A DNA stretch of 64,000 nucleotides from an uncultured Lachnospiraceae bacterium (GCA_910577645.1 CAJTOL010000005.1:106568-170567); one strand, 5' to 3'. Positions 17,206-26,026 are shown, numbered from the stretch's first letter. The notes: generated by a model from the letters alone, not told the origin. Numbers and translations: made by a program.

Positions 17206-19023
17206 ATGGCGACTACCATAGATCAAAGCAAAATCCGCAATTTTTGTATTATCGCCCACATCGACCACGGCAAATCCACCCTGGCAGACCGGATTATTGA
17301 GCATACCGGCCTTCTCACCAGCAGGGAAATGCAGGCCCAGGTACTGGATAATATGGAGTTAGAGCGGGAGAGAGGAATTACCATTAAGGCTCAGGCTGTC
17401 CGTACCGTTTACCGGGCAAAAGACGGGGAGGAATATATTTTCAATCTGATTGATACTCCGGGCCATGTAGACTTTAATTACGAGGTTTCCAGAAGCCTTG
17501 CGGCCTGCGACGGCGCTATTTTAGTAGTGGACGCGGCGCAGGGAATCGAGGCCCAGACCCTGGCAAATGTGTATCTGGCCCTGGATCACGATCTGGATGT
17601 ATTCCCGGTTATCAATAAAATCGATCTGCCCAGCGCGGATCCGGAACGGGTAGCCGCCGAGATAGAGGATGTTATCGGCATTGAAGCCCAGGATGCTCCC
17701 AGGATTTCAGCCAAGACAGGACTCAATGTAGAGGACGTTTTGGAAGCCATTGTGGAGCGGATACCAGGTCCGGCAGGGGACGGGGACGCCCCCTTAAAAG
17801 CGCTTATTTTTGATTCTATCTACGATTCTTACCGGGGGGTTATTGTGTTCTGCCGAATCAAGGAGGGCACGGTAAAAAGAGGCACGGTTATCAAGATGAT
17901 GGCAACGGGCGCCGAGGAAGAGGTAGTAGAGGTAGGATACTTTGGAGCAGGACAATTTATTCCCTGTGAAGAGCTGACTGCAGGTATGGTAGGCTATATT
18001 ACGGCCAGTATCAAGAATCTGAAAGAAACCATGGTAGGCGATACCATTACGGATAAATTTAACCCCTGTGATGCGCCTCTTCCCGGCTACAAAAAGGTTA
18101 CCCCTATGGTGTACTGCGGCCTGTATCCGGCAGACAGCGCCAAGTATCCGGATTTGAGAGACGCCCTGGAAAAGCTTCAGCTTAATGATGCTTCCCTGTA
18201 TTTTGAACCGGAAACTTCTCTGGCATTGGGATTTGGCTTCCGATGCGGATTTCTGGGACTTTTGCACCTGGATATTATTGAGGAACGCCTGGAGCGGGAA
18301 TACAATCTGGATCTGGTAACCACGGCCCCGGGGGTTATTTACCGGGTACACAAAACCAACGGGGAAATGATAGAGCTTACAAACCCATCAAACCTTCCGG
18401 ATCCGTCGGAGATTGAATATATGGAGGAGCCCATTGTCTCCGCAGAGATTATGGTGACTACCGAGTATGTGGGAGCCATTATGCAGCTCTGTCAGGAACG
18501 CCGGGGTGTTTATCTGGGGATGGAGTACATGGAAGGCACCAGGGCGCTGTTAAAGTATGAGCTTCCCTTAAACGAGATTATCTACGACTTCTTTGACGCA
18601 TTAAAGAGCCGATCCAGAGGATATGCTTCTTTTGACTATGATTTAAAGGGCTATGAGCGTTCTGAGCTTGTAAAGCTGGACATCCTGGTAAACCGGGAAG
18701 AGGTGGATGCATTATCCTTTATCGTCTTTGCCGGGTCTGCTTATGAGAGAGGAAGGAAGATGTGCGAAAAGCTGAAGGAGGAGATCCCCCGCCACCTGTT
18801 TGAGATCCCCATTCAGGCGGCAGTAGGAGGAAAGATTATTGCCAGAGAGACGGTTAAGGCTATGAGAAAAGACGTTCTGGCAAAATGCTATGGCGGCGAT
18901 ATCAGCCGGAAAAGGAAGCTTCTGGAAAAGCAGAAGGAAGGTAAGAAGAGGATGCGGCAGATTGGCAATGTGGAGATTCCGCAGAAGGCCTTTATGAGCG
19001 TGCTCAAATTAGATGATGAATAA
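17206..19023 (+). CDS. lepA: Elongation factor 4 (LepA GTPase)
   Basis: A 605-residue translational GTPase: G1 AHIDHGKST, G3 DTPGH, G4 NKID, and the LepA-specific C-terminus (KCYGGDISRKRKLLEKQKEGKKRM split across residues near 570-595). It back-translocates or remodels stalled ribosomes. The start is the ATG before ATTIDQSKIRNF with AGAGGA upstream, rather than an upstream in-frame ATG inside the inverted repeat. It overlaps the hemW start by 11 bases, so the two are translationally coupled. Confidence 0.97.
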   Translation: MATTIDQSKIRNFCIIAHIDHGKSTLADRIIEHTGLLTSREMQAQVLDNMELERERGITIKAQAVRTVYRAKDGEEYIFNLIDTPGHVDFNYEVSRSLAACDGAILVVDAAQGIEAQTLANVYLALDHDLDVFPVINKIDLPSADPERVAAEIEDVIGIEAQDAPRISAKTGLNVEDVLEAIVERIPGPAGDGDAPLKALIFDSIYDSYRGVIVFCRIKEGTVKRGTVIKMMATGAEEEVVEVGYFGAGQFIPCEELTAGMVGYITASIKNLKETMVGDTITDKFNPCDAPLPGYKKVTPMVYCGLYPADSAKYPDLRDALEKLQLNDASLYFEPETSLALGFGFRCGFLGLLHLDIIEERLEREYNLDLVTTAPGVIYRVHKTNGEMIELTNPSNLPDPSEIEYMEEPIVSAEIMVTTEYVGAIMQLCQERRGVYLGMEYMEGTRALLKYELPLNEIIYDFFDALKSRSRGYASFDYDLKGYERSELVKLDILVNREEVDALSFIVFAGSAYERGRKMCEKLKEEIPRHLFEIPIQAAVGGKIIARETVKAMRKDVLAKCYGGDISRKRKLLEKQKEGKKRMRQIGNVEIPQKAFMSVLKLDDE

Positions 19024-20278
19024 AAAGAAACCACTGGAATTATATGTGCACATTCCGTTTTGCGCCAGAAAATGTCTGTACTGTGACTTTTTATCTTTTC
19101 GGACACTGGCCTCTGTACATCAGGAATATATAGACCAGCTTTTGGGAGAAATCCAGGCGGCCAGCTTAGCCAGCGAAGGCTATCAGGTGACTACGATTTT
19201 TATCGGCGGCGGCACCCCGTCTATTTTGGAGGCGGGGATGATGCGGGCGGTAGTGGAGACCATCCGCCTGTACTTTGACGTTGCGCCGGATGCAGAGATT
19301 ACCATTGAGGCGAATCCGGGGACGCTTACTGCGCCAAAACTGGACGTATACCGGGGCTGTGGCATCAATCGGTTAAGTATGGGGCTCCAGTCCGCAGACA
19401 ACCGGGAGTTAAAAGCCCTGGGAAGAGTCCACAGCTTTGAAGAATTTTTAAAAAGCTTTGAGCGGGCCAGACAGGCAGGATTTTGGAGCATCAGCGTGGA
19501 TTTAATGTCGGCTCTGCCGGGGCAGACTCTGGAGTCCTGGAAAAATACGCTGAAAAAGGTAGCCATGTTAAAGCCGGAGCATATTTCGGCCTACAGCCTG
19601 ATTATTGAGGAAAATACGCCGTTTTGGGATTATTATGGAGATGGCCCGGGCTGTTCAGGCGCGGAAAGCAGCAGAGGCTCTGAGAATGGCCAGTCCGGAT
19701 TTTCAGAAGAAGACCATCCCCAGGGAGACAGCATCCAGGGGGACAGTCTCTGGCGTCCGCTTCCGGATGAGGAAACGGAGAGGAAAATGTATAAGGTTAC
19801 CAAAAGCTTTTTAGAATCTCAGGGCTATCAGCGCTATGAGATCTCCAACTATGCAAAGCCGGGATTTGAATGCCGTCACAACATAGGCTACTGGACCGGG
19901 GCAGAGTATCTGGGGCTGGGCCTGGGGGCATCCTCCTGCTTCCACGGCGCCAGGTTTTCCAATGAGACAGATCTGAAAGCCTACCTGGAACTGGATTTTT
20001 TAAGCGACGGGCTTATCAAGCTTTACCAGAACGTAGAAGAACAGACCAGACAGTCTAAAATGGAGGAATTTATGTTTCTGGGGCTTCGAATGACAGAAGG
20101 GGTTTCGGATATTGACTTTGCCGCCAGGTTCGGCGTAAAAATCCGCAGCATATACGGCCCCAAGGTAGACCGGCTTATAGAAAACGGACTGCTGAGAGAA
20201 GAAGGCAGCCGTATCTTCCTGACGGATTGGGGAATTGATATCAGTAATTACGTGCTTAGCGAATTCCTCCTGGAATAG
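19013..20278 (+). CDS. hemW: HemW, radical SAM heme chaperone
   Basis: A 421-residue radical SAM protein with HIPFCARKCLYCDF (CX3CX2C cluster), IGGGTPS, EANPGT and a HemN_C domain. It lacks the extra N-terminal cysteine arrangement of true coproporphyrinogen oxidases, so HemW (heme chaperone) is preferred over HemN. An acidic, Ser/Gly-rich insert near residues 205-245, which includes SEEDHPQGDS, looks like a lineage-specific loop. Co-occurrence with lepA is typical of Firmicutes. Confidence 0.9.
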   Translation: MMNKKKPLELYVHIPFCARKCLYCDFLSFRTLASVHQEYIDQLLGEIQAASLASEGYQVTTIFIGGGTPSILEAGMMRAVVETIRLYFDVAPDAEITIEANPGTLTAPKLDVYRGCGINRLSMGLQSADNRELKALGRVHSFEEFLKSFERARQAGFWSISVDLMSALPGQTLESWKNTLKKVAMLKPEHISAYSLIIEENTPFWDYYGDGPGCSGAESSRGSENGQSGFSEEDHPQGDSIQGDSLWRPLPDEETERKMYKVTKSFLESQGYQRYEISNYAKPGFECRHNIGYWTGAEYLGLGLGASSCFHGARFSNETDLKAYLELDFLSDGLIKLYQNVEEQTRQSKMEEFMFLGLRMTEGVSDIDFAARFGVKIRSIYGPKVDRLIENGLLREEGSRIFLTDWGIDISNYVLSEFLLE

Positions 20279-20299
20279 TCCGGAGGGCGTGGAATTTGA

Positions 20300-20573
20300 T
20301 ACCCTCAGTGGACAAGGGGACACACGGTTCTGCACCACAGATTTGCGATTCTGCGTCGTTACTGTCACTTGGCGTACCCCAGTACGCCGCGTTCCAGTGC
20401 CTTGCAGAATCACAAATCTGAGATGCAGAACTCCTTTGGACCTCAACCGCCGAATTTTGGCGGCTGGCAAGGCAACGGATGGAGGCGTACTGGATGTACG
20501 CCGACTGACGTTAACGCCGCCAGCCGTCAAAAGACGGTGGTTGAGGCGTGTGTGCCCTTGTCCACTGAGGGTA
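20300..20573. repeat. 274-bp nested-palindrome element
   Basis: Ends TACCCTCAGTGGACAAGGG (20300-20318) and its exact reverse complement (20555-20573) bracket two side-by-side long hairpins. The first has 28-base arms starting GTTCTGCA (three mismatches); the second has 28-base arms starting CCTCAACC (four mismatches). Each encloses a GGCGTAC...GTACGCC mini-hairpin. No coding potential is supported. The outer 19-mer recurs at 30438-30456. It occupies the whole gap between hemW and the AAA-ATPase gene and looks like a MITE or structured RNA repeat. Confidence 0.85.
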
Positions 20574-20614
20574 TGGGTAAATGAAAAATGGAAATTCTGG
20601 GAGGGGATACGGAC

Positions 20615-22225
20615 ATGGGAAGATATTTGAACAGCACGGTTCCTTTTGAAATATACAGACAGATTGCCGGAACACGGTTTTTTGTAGATAAAACGCCGCT
20701 TTTGGAAGATGTGTTAAATATAGCAGAGATAGATGGACAAAAATATCTGTGTATTACAAGGCCGCGGCGTTTCGGGAAAAGCGTGATGGCGGCTATGATT
20801 GGAGCTTTTTTGGGAAAAGCTTGGGATAGCAGTGGAATATTTGATCATCTTGCAGTGGCAAAAGATAAAAATTATAAAATGCGTTTAAACCGGAATAATG
20901 TTCTTTTTATTGACTTAAGCAGAGTACCAAGAGATTGTAATAGTTATGAGCAATATATGAGCCGTATTCAGGACGGCATCAATCAGGACTTGAAAGAGAC
21001 TTATCCAGAGGCAGAGATTGATGTGTCTGGCACTGTTTGGGATAATCTTCTGACGATATATGAAAAGACAAAGGAGCGTTTTGTTTTTGTGATCGATGAA
21101 TGGGATGCTATTTTCCATATGGCTTTTATTCCAAAGGAAAAGCACCAGGAATATTTGGCATTTCTTAAAAATCTCCTAAAGGATCAGATTTATGTGGAAC
21201 TTACTTATATGACAGGAGTATTGCCTATTGCAAAGTATTCTAGTGGTTCAGAATTGAACATGTTTGTAGAATATGATATGACGGTAATGGAGCGGTTTAG
21301 TGGTTACTTTGGTTTTGTGGAAGAAGAAGTTGACAGTCTTTTTGAGATTTATCTTAGGACAACGAAAAAACCGAAAGTTGTGCGGGAAGATCTGCGGATG
21401 TGGTATGATGGATATTACACGGCTTCCGGTGAGAGGCTGTATAACCCTCGTTCTGTGGTGTGTGCACTGGCTAACAACCAGTTGACAAATTATTGGACAA
21501 GCTCCGGGCCTTACGATGAGATATTTTTCTATGTAAAGAACAATATTGATGATATACGGGATGATCTGGTTCTGATGATTTCCGGTGAAGGAGTGGAGGC
21601 TGAGATTCAAAATTATGCCGCTGTGTCCATGGAACTGAATACAAAAGATGAAATTTATTCAGCCATGGTGATTTATGGTCTGCTTACATATAGGGATGGA
21701 AAAGTTTTTATTCCTAACAAGGAGCTGATGGACAAGTTTCGGGAGCTTCTTATGAATAAAGAATCCATGGGATATGTATACCGGCTGGCGAATGAGTCAA
21801 AAAAAATGTTGGTGGCAACGCTTCAAAGGGATACGGATATTATGGCAGAGATTTTGGAGTTTGCTCACAATACGGAATCGCCTATTTTTTCCTACAGTAG
21901 TGAGATTGAACTGTCAGCAGTGATAAATCTGGTTTATCTGGCAGCCAGAGACAAATACCGCGTAGAGCGTGAGGACAAAGCAGGGGAAGGATATGTAGAC
22001 TTTATCTTTTACCCGACACGAAAAAATGAGGATGCATTACTCCTGGAATTGAAGGTGGACAGCACGCCGGAGGAGGCAATCCAGCAGATTAAAGACAAGA
22101 ACTATGCACTAAGATTTAAGGGAAAACTTGGAGAGAAGCCAAAATACACAGGAAGAATTTTAGCAGTGGGAATTAGTTACAGCAAGAAAACAAAAAAGCA
22201 TTCTTGCAAAGTGGAAGTGCTGTAG
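20615..22225 (+). CDS. AAA-ATPase-like/PD-(D/E)XK nuclease-like protein
   Basis: A 536-residue protein of the AAA-ATPase_like plus PDDEXK_9 family. The N-terminus has VPFEIYRQIA, FVDKT and a P-loop-like RPRRFGKS, then FVFVIDEWDA (Walker B). The C-terminus has a nuclease-like core (YVDFIFYP then DALLLELKVD). These proteins are abundant, often multi-copy, in gut Clostridia and Bacteroidetes; their role is unknown. The start at 20615 has GGGAGGGG upstream. It is flanked upstream by the palindromic element and downstream by a terminator. Confidence 0.85.
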   Translation: MGRYLNSTVPFEIYRQIAGTRFFVDKTPLLEDVLNIAEIDGQKYLCITRPRRFGKSVMAAMIGAFLGKAWDSSGIFDHLAVAKDKNYKMRLNRNNVLFIDLSRVPRDCNSYEQYMSRIQDGINQDLKETYPEAEIDVSGTVWDNLLTIYEKTKERFVFVIDEWDAIFHMAFIPKEKHQEYLAFLKNLLKDQIYVELTYMTGVLPIAKYSSGSELNMFVEYDMTVMERFSGYFGFVEEEVDSLFEIYLRTTKKPKVVREDLRMWYDGYYTASGERLYNPRSVVCALANNQLTNYWTSSGPYDEIFFYVKNNIDDIRDDLVLMISGEGVEAEIQNYAAVSMELNTKDEIYSAMVIYGLLTYRDGKVFIPNKELMDKFRELLMNKESMGYVYRLANESKKMLVATLQRDTDIMAEILEFAHNTESPIFSYSSEIELSAVINLVYLAARDKYRVEREDKAGEGYVDFIFYPTRKNEDALLLELKVDSTPEEAIQQIKDKNYALRFKGKLGEKPKYTGRILAVGISYSKKTKKHSCKVEVL

Positions 22226-22271
22226 AAATTTAGGCAGAATAATTATATTTAAGAAAATAGAAGAACAAAAA

Positions 22272-22309
22272 CAGGGGCGCTGCAGGCTTTGCGGCGTCCC
22301 TGCTTTTTC
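22272..22309 (+). terminator. Intrinsic terminator after the AAA-ATPase gene
   Basis: A stem beginning CAGGGGCGCTGCA and closing TGCGGCGTCCCTG (22272-22302) is followed by CTTTTTC. It is a canonical terminator in the + direction. Confidence 0.85.
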
Positions 22310-22339
22310 TATAGATTTGGCAGCCCTTACAGTGGTTGC

Positions 22340-22471
22340 TTACTTGTCCTCATTTAACTCATCAGCAGCCACTCCCAAAACACTGGAAACAGTACCGATG
22401 GTAGTAGCGACTACAAATAAAACAATTAAGATAACAGAGCCGAAAAATGCAAATAAAAACGTAGAATCCAT
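22340..22471 (-). CDS. 43-residue single-pass membrane protein
   Basis: A small minus-strand frame starting MDSTFLFAFFGSV. One strong transmembrane segment spans residues 4-33, followed by a short acidic tail ending ELNEDK. A good ribosome site, GGGAGGT, lies 5-6 bases before the ATG, and the gene sits in an otherwise empty gap. No family is recognised; size and topology resemble small membrane regulators or toxins of type I systems, without a visible antisense RNA. A possible -10 (TACAAT) lies upstream on the same strand. Confidence 0.65.
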   Translation of the reverse strand: MDSTFLFAFFGSVILIVLFVVATTIGTVSSVLGVAADELNEDK

Positions 22472-22561
22472 AATGACCTCCCATTGATTTTAAATCTTAT
22501 TGTATCCGTTAAAATTTATTCTGTATCCATAGTATACCATAGATTTTCTTGGATGAAAAGA

Positions 22562-22590
22562 TTGAAAAAGAAAAAAGATAATGCTATAAT
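22562..22590 (+). promoter_or_regulatory. Promoter of the second DegV gene
   Basis: TTGAAA (22562-22567), a 17-base spacer and a perfect TATAAT (22585-22590). Confidence 0.85.
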
Positions 22591-22611
22591 AAGTAGTAAT
22601 GATTACTACTT
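22591..22611. promoter_or_regulatory. Perfect 10-1-10 palindrome (Fur/PerR-like operator)
   Basis: AAGTAGTAAT, one base, then ATTACTACTT, a perfect palindrome immediately after the -10 box. Its core TAGTAAT-N-ATTACTA has the 7-1-7 layout of Fur-superfamily boxes (PerR box TTATAAT-N-ATTATAA), matching it at 11 of 15 positions. The placement suggests repression by occlusion. Confidence 0.65.
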
Positions 22612-22651
22612 GATACAGGATTAAGAACAAAATATTCTTTGGAGGCCAATT

Positions 22652-23491
22652 ATGACTTATAAAATTATCGGCGACAGCTGTCTGGATTTAACGAAAGACT
22701 TAAAACAGGATTCTCATTTCCAGATGATTCCTTTAACTTTGCAGGTGGGAGGCACATCGGTGATTGACGATGAAACCTTTGATCAGAAAAAATTTTTGGA
22801 TCTGGTAGCCGCCTGCCCTGAGTGTCCGAAGACTGCATGTCCGTCTCCGGAGAGCTTTAAAACTGCTTATGAATGTGATGCGGAAAATATTTTTGTCATT
22901 ACTTTGTCTGAACACTTAAGCGGCTCCTACAACGCCGCCCGTCTGGGAATGGATCTTTACTATGAGGAACACGGCCACGATAAAAATATTCTGGTGTTAA
23001 ACTCCAATTCTGCATCGGCAGGAGAGTTAAACCAGGCTCTTTATATTCAGGAGCTTTGCCAGGCAGGGCTGCCTTTTGAAGAAATCAAAGAAAAGGTTAC
23101 GGAATACCGGGATACCATGGGCACTTACTTTGTGCTGGAAACCCTGGATGCGCTTCGGAAAAACGGCCGCCTCTCCGGGCTTCAGGCATTTTTTGCCACT
23201 GCGTTAAACATTAAACCGGTAATGGGAGCCACAGAAGGAACCATCATTAAACTGGATCAGGCCAGAGGGATCAATAAAGCTCTTCAGCGTATGTGCGATA
23301 TAGCGATTAAGGAGCAGGGGGACACCAGCGGGAAAACCCTGGTTATTGCCCACTGCAACAATCTGGCACGGGCGGAGTTTGTCAGGGCTGAGATGGAAAA
23401 GAGGGGAACTTATAAGCGGGTGGTTATCACTGAGACCGCAGGGGTTGCCACTGTATATGCCAGCGACGGCGGCATTGTAATGGCTCTGTAA
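22652..23491 (+). CDS. DegV family protein (second copy)
   Basis: A 279-residue DegV protein: IIGDSCLDLTKDL at the N-terminus, CPSPESF, SEHLSGSYNAA and a C-terminal fatty-acid pocket region (SASAGELNQAL, then ALNIKPVMG). It is related to but distinct from the copy at 7414. It has its own promoter and a perfect palindromic operator, so it is regulated separately. A CapA-like gene starts 10 bases downstream and is probably co-transcribed. Confidence 0.92.
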   Translation: MTYKIIGDSCLDLTKDLKQDSHFQMIPLTLQVGGTSVIDDETFDQKKFLDLVAACPECPKTACPSPESFKTAYECDAENIFVITLSEHLSGSYNAARLGMDLYYEEHGHDKNILVLNSNSASAGELNQALYIQELCQAGLPFEEIKEKVTEYRDTMGTYFVLETLDALRKNGRLSGLQAFFATALNIKPVMGATEGTIIKLDQARGINKALQRMCDIAIKEQGDTSGKTLVIAHCNNLARAEFVRAEMEKRGTYKRVVITETAGVATVYASDGGIVMAL

Positions 23492-23501
23492 GGGGGCCGG
23501 C

Positions 23502-24767
23502 ATGGAAGAGAAAGAAAAAAAGCCGGGGCGAACCAGATTGTGGCTTTTTATCCTGCTTTTAGAAGGGGTTCTTCTGATTGTAATTGGTACGGCAGGCTTT
23601 ATGATAAGGGATGGCAGGAAGAGAGAACTGAAGACTCCTCCGGCAGCCGCCATAGACGGTCAGACAGCCAGTGAGGGAGAGCTTTCCAAGGAAGGACTGG
23701 CTCAGGAATCCAAAGAACTTCAGCCGGAAATTGTCATCCGGACAGACGGCAGTTCTTCTGATCCGGTTCACGTGAGCCAGCCGGAGGAATCGATAACCCT
23801 GCTGTTTGGGGGAGATGTCCTTTTGTCTGACCACGTGCTGGGGGCCTATGAAAGAGGCGGGGGCATTGCCGGAGTATTGGGAGAAGGCTTTTTAGAAGAG
23901 ATGAGGCAGGCCGATATTTTTATGGTCAACCAGGAGTTTCCCTTTAGCAGCAGAGGGGAGCAGGCGCCGGATAAACAGTATACCTTCCGCCTTCCTCCGG
24001 AGAAGGTTTCCATTTTTCAGGAAATGGGGATTGATATTGTAACCCTTGCCAATAACCATGCATTAGACTTTGGAACAGATGCTTTGCTGGACAGCTGTGC
24101 AGTACTGGACAGCGCAGGGATTTGCCGGGTAGGGGCAGGAAGCCTTGAGGAGGCTCAGGCCTGGAAAACCATGGAGGTAAAAGGGAAACGAATTGCCTTT
24201 TTGGGTGTAACCCGGGTCATTCCGGTAGCAGAATGGGCGGCAACTGCTTACAATCCTGGTATGTTTTCCACCTACGATCCAACCAGGGTTCTGGAACAGA
24301 TTCAGGCGGCAAAGGGAGAAAACGACTATGTAGTGGTATATGTCCACTGGGGAATTGAGAAAGAAGAATATCCAGAAGATTACCAAAAAACCATGGGACG
24401 CCAGTATATTGACGCCGGTGCGGACCTGGTTATCGGAAGCCATCCTCATGTCCTCCAGGGAATTGAATATTACAAAGAAAAGCCTATTGTATACAGTCTG
24501 GGAAATCTGGTTTTTGGAAGTTCTATCCCCAAGACTATGCTTTTGCGGGCAGAGCTTTCTGAGGAAACCATGGAACTTTCCATTATTCCCGGCACGTCCT
24601 CGGCAGGCTTTACCAGGGAGCTTACAGATGAAGGGGAAAAGCAGGCTTTTTACCGTTACTTTCAGCAGCTTTCCGACGGGATTTCCAAAGAATCAGGAGA
24701 CAGGGCAGGGGGAATCCGAATCAGGGAGGACGGCAGTTTAGAGCATCCCACATCTGACCAGCCATAA
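23502..24767 (+). CDS. CapA-family (PgsA-like) metallophosphatase-fold protein
   Basis: A 421-residue protein with one N-terminal transmembrane segment (residues 10-32) and an extracytoplasmic CapA domain: LLFGGDVLLSDH, MVNQEFPF, TLANNHALDFG, VYVHWGIE and IGSHPHVLQG. These are the metal-binding motifs of the PGA_cap/metallophosphoesterase superfamily. CapA proteins take part in poly-gamma-glutamate capsule or other envelope polymer synthesis, but no pgsB/C homologues are nearby, so the substrate is open. Confidence 0.9.
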   Translation: MEEKEKKPGRTRLWLFILLLEGVLLIVIGTAGFMIRDGRKRELKTPPAAAIDGQTASEGELSKEGLAQESKELQPEIVIRTDGSSSDPVHVSQPEESITLLFGGDVLLSDHVLGAYERGGGIAGVLGEGFLEEMRQADIFMVNQEFPFSSRGEQAPDKQYTFRLPPEKVSIFQEMGIDIVTLANNHALDFGTDALLDSCAVLDSAGICRVGAGSLEEAQAWKTMEVKGKRIAFLGVTRVIPVAEWAATAYNPGMFSTYDPTRVLEQIQAAKGENDYVVVYVHWGIEKEEYPEDYQKTMGRQYIDAGADLVIGSHPHVLQGIEYYKEKPIVYSLGNLVFGSSIPKTMLLRAELSEETMELSIIPGTSSAGFTRELTDEGEKQAFYRYFQQLSDGISKESGDRAGGIRIREDGSLEHPTSDQP

Positions 24768-24785
24768 TGTTGGTGGAAGCGGGAA

Positions 24786-24854
24786 GATGCGGCAAAATGA
24801 AATAAAAGGTTTTCTATCAGCAGATGCCTGCATCCGGTTTCATTTTGCCACATC
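24786..24854. repeat. Long hairpin repeat, copy 2 (GGCAAAATGAAA family)
   Basis: Arms 24786-24802 and 24838-24854 pair around GCGGCAAAATGAAA / TTTCATTTTGCCAC. The core is identical to the hairpin at 4654-4715. It lies between convergent genes and its right arm runs into the last codons of the TetR gene. Confidence 0.8.
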
Positions 24855-25472
24855 ATCTGGTTGTTCCCGATACAAAAAGTCCAGCTTACCTTGGGGAAGC
24901 TTCATGGTGACTTCCTGCATCCAGGCAAAAGCTTTTAAAAGGCGTCGGATTTCCTCCGGGGACGCCGGAGCCAGGTGGTTGTCCAGATGGACGGCCAGGA
25001 TACTTAAAATAATTCGGGCAGTAGATTCTGTATCCGGACAGTATAGCTGCCCTTCTTTATGTCCCTGGTCCAGAACCTGGGACAGGATGGGAAGAAGCTC
25101 ACGTATGGTAAAGCTTACAAATTCCTGATGGATCAAAGCGCTTTCCTGAAGGGCAGACAGGCTGCTTTCCGCTTCCCCCCGCCGCAGCTCTCCCGAGGCG
25201 GTTAGGCAGGTACAGAACAAAACCTCCAGCTTGGTAAACACGTCTAAATCATCATTTTGGGCTAACTTTCGCCCTTCCTCTACCGCTGTCCCGTAAGAAC
25301 GGGCTATAAGAGCCTTTAAGATCTCGCTTTTAGAAGAAAAATAATAGTAAATACTTCCCTTTCCAATGCCGGCTTCCTTGGCGATCTCATCTACTGTAAT
25401 CAACTGTACATCTCTGGAATTTATCAGATTCTGCATTCCGTCCAGTATTCGATCCCGTTTATTTTTTTCCAT
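24840..25472 (-). CDS. TetR-family transcriptional regulator
   Basis: A 210-residue TetR repressor with the N-terminal helix-turn-helix ITVDEIAKEAGIGKGSIYYYFSSKSEIL and a helical ligand domain. The start is the ATG preceded by AAGGAG on the minus strand; the longer frame reads into the operator region. It is divergent from the SCP2-like/hydrolase/condensation cluster, and a perfect palindrome with an extra half-site lies between them, so it very probably represses that cluster and itself. The ligand may be a fatty acyl compound, by context only. Confidence 0.92.
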   Translation of the reverse strand: MEKNKRDRILDGMQNLINSRDVQLITVDEIAKEAGIGKGSIYYYFSSKSEILKALIARSYGTAVEEGRKLAQNDDLDVFTKLEVLFCTCLTASGELRRGEAESSLSALQESALIHQEFVSFTIRELLPILSQVLDQGHKEGQLYCPDTESTARIILSILAVHLDNHLAPASPEEIRRLLKAFAWMQEVTMKLPQGKLDFLYREQPDDVAK

Positions 25473-25636
25473 GTAAGCGCTCCTTGTCTCTAAATATTTG
25501 TAGTATACCAGAACCCTGTAGAAAATACCAGCCCTGTGAGAGGAAGCCTGGAAAGGTTCGAAAATATCGACCAAGGAACTTTGCCAAAAACTATTGACGA
25601 ATAAAATAAAACGTGATAGTTTTAGTATCAAAATAA

Positions 25637-25673
25637 TTCGACTGACAGTCGAAAAATGACAAAAGCAGTCGAA
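25637..25673. promoter_or_regulatory. TetR operator: palindrome plus third half-site
   Basis: TTCGACTGACAGTCGAA (25637-25653) is a perfect 8-1-8 palindrome, and the half-site CAGTCGAA recurs at 25666-25673. It lies between the divergent TetR and SCP2-like genes, 30 bases before the SCP2-like start codon. Confidence 0.75.
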
Positions 25674-25702
25674 AATCAGCCAAGGCTTAAAAAGGAGAAG
25701 AT

Positions 25703-26026
25703 ATGACGTATCAAGAACTGTTTGAAACCGTAAAAGAAAAATTTATGAAGGCAGACGTAAGCAGCCAAAAAGAACATCTGGCATTTCAGTTTAACATTAC
25801 AGGAGAGGGAGAAGGGGCTTTCTATGCAGAAGTAAGAGAAGGGAAGCTTTATGTAGAACCCTATGAGTATTACGACAGAGACGCGCTGTTTACCTGTACG
25901 GCAGACACCCTGCTAAAACTGGCAGACGGTAAAATGGATCCGGTTTTGGCTTTTACAATAGGAAAGCTTAAGGTAGACGGCAGCATCGAGAAGGCCTTAA
26001 AGGTTCAGGAGTTTATAAAAGGCTGA
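25703..26026 (+). CDS. SCP2 sterol-carrier-like lipid-binding protein
   Basis: A 107-residue protein with the SCP2 fold pattern (LAFQFNITGEGEGAFYAEVREGKL split around residue 30, then the ADGKMDPVLAFTIGKLKVDG core). SCP2-like proteins bind acyl chains or other lipids. Ribosome site AAAAAGGAGAAG. First gene of a run with a hydrolase, a condensation domain, a carrier protein and an AMP ligase, which suggests it holds a lipid substrate or product of that pathway. Confidence 0.85.
   Translation: MTYQELFETVKEKFMKADVSSQKEHLAFQFNITGEGEGAFYAEVREGKLYVEPYEYYDRDALFTCTADTLLKLADGKMDPVLAFTIGKLKVDGSIEKALKVQEFIKG

Noticed and set aside
19013..20278. Classifying the radical SAM gene as hemN
   Set aside because: Its motifs and its position after lepA fit HemW. 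With heme genes elsewhere a true HemN role is unlikely but not excluded by sequence alone.
20235..20584. Three overlapping frames across the region between hemW and the AAA-ATPase gene
   Set aside because: They follow the palindromic repeat and would encode Arg/Pro-rich, repeat-derived peptides with no ribosome site.
24787..25128. Plus-strand frame of 113 codons overlapping the TetR gene
   Set aside because: It is antisense to a well-supported TetR gene and its sequence has no domain character.
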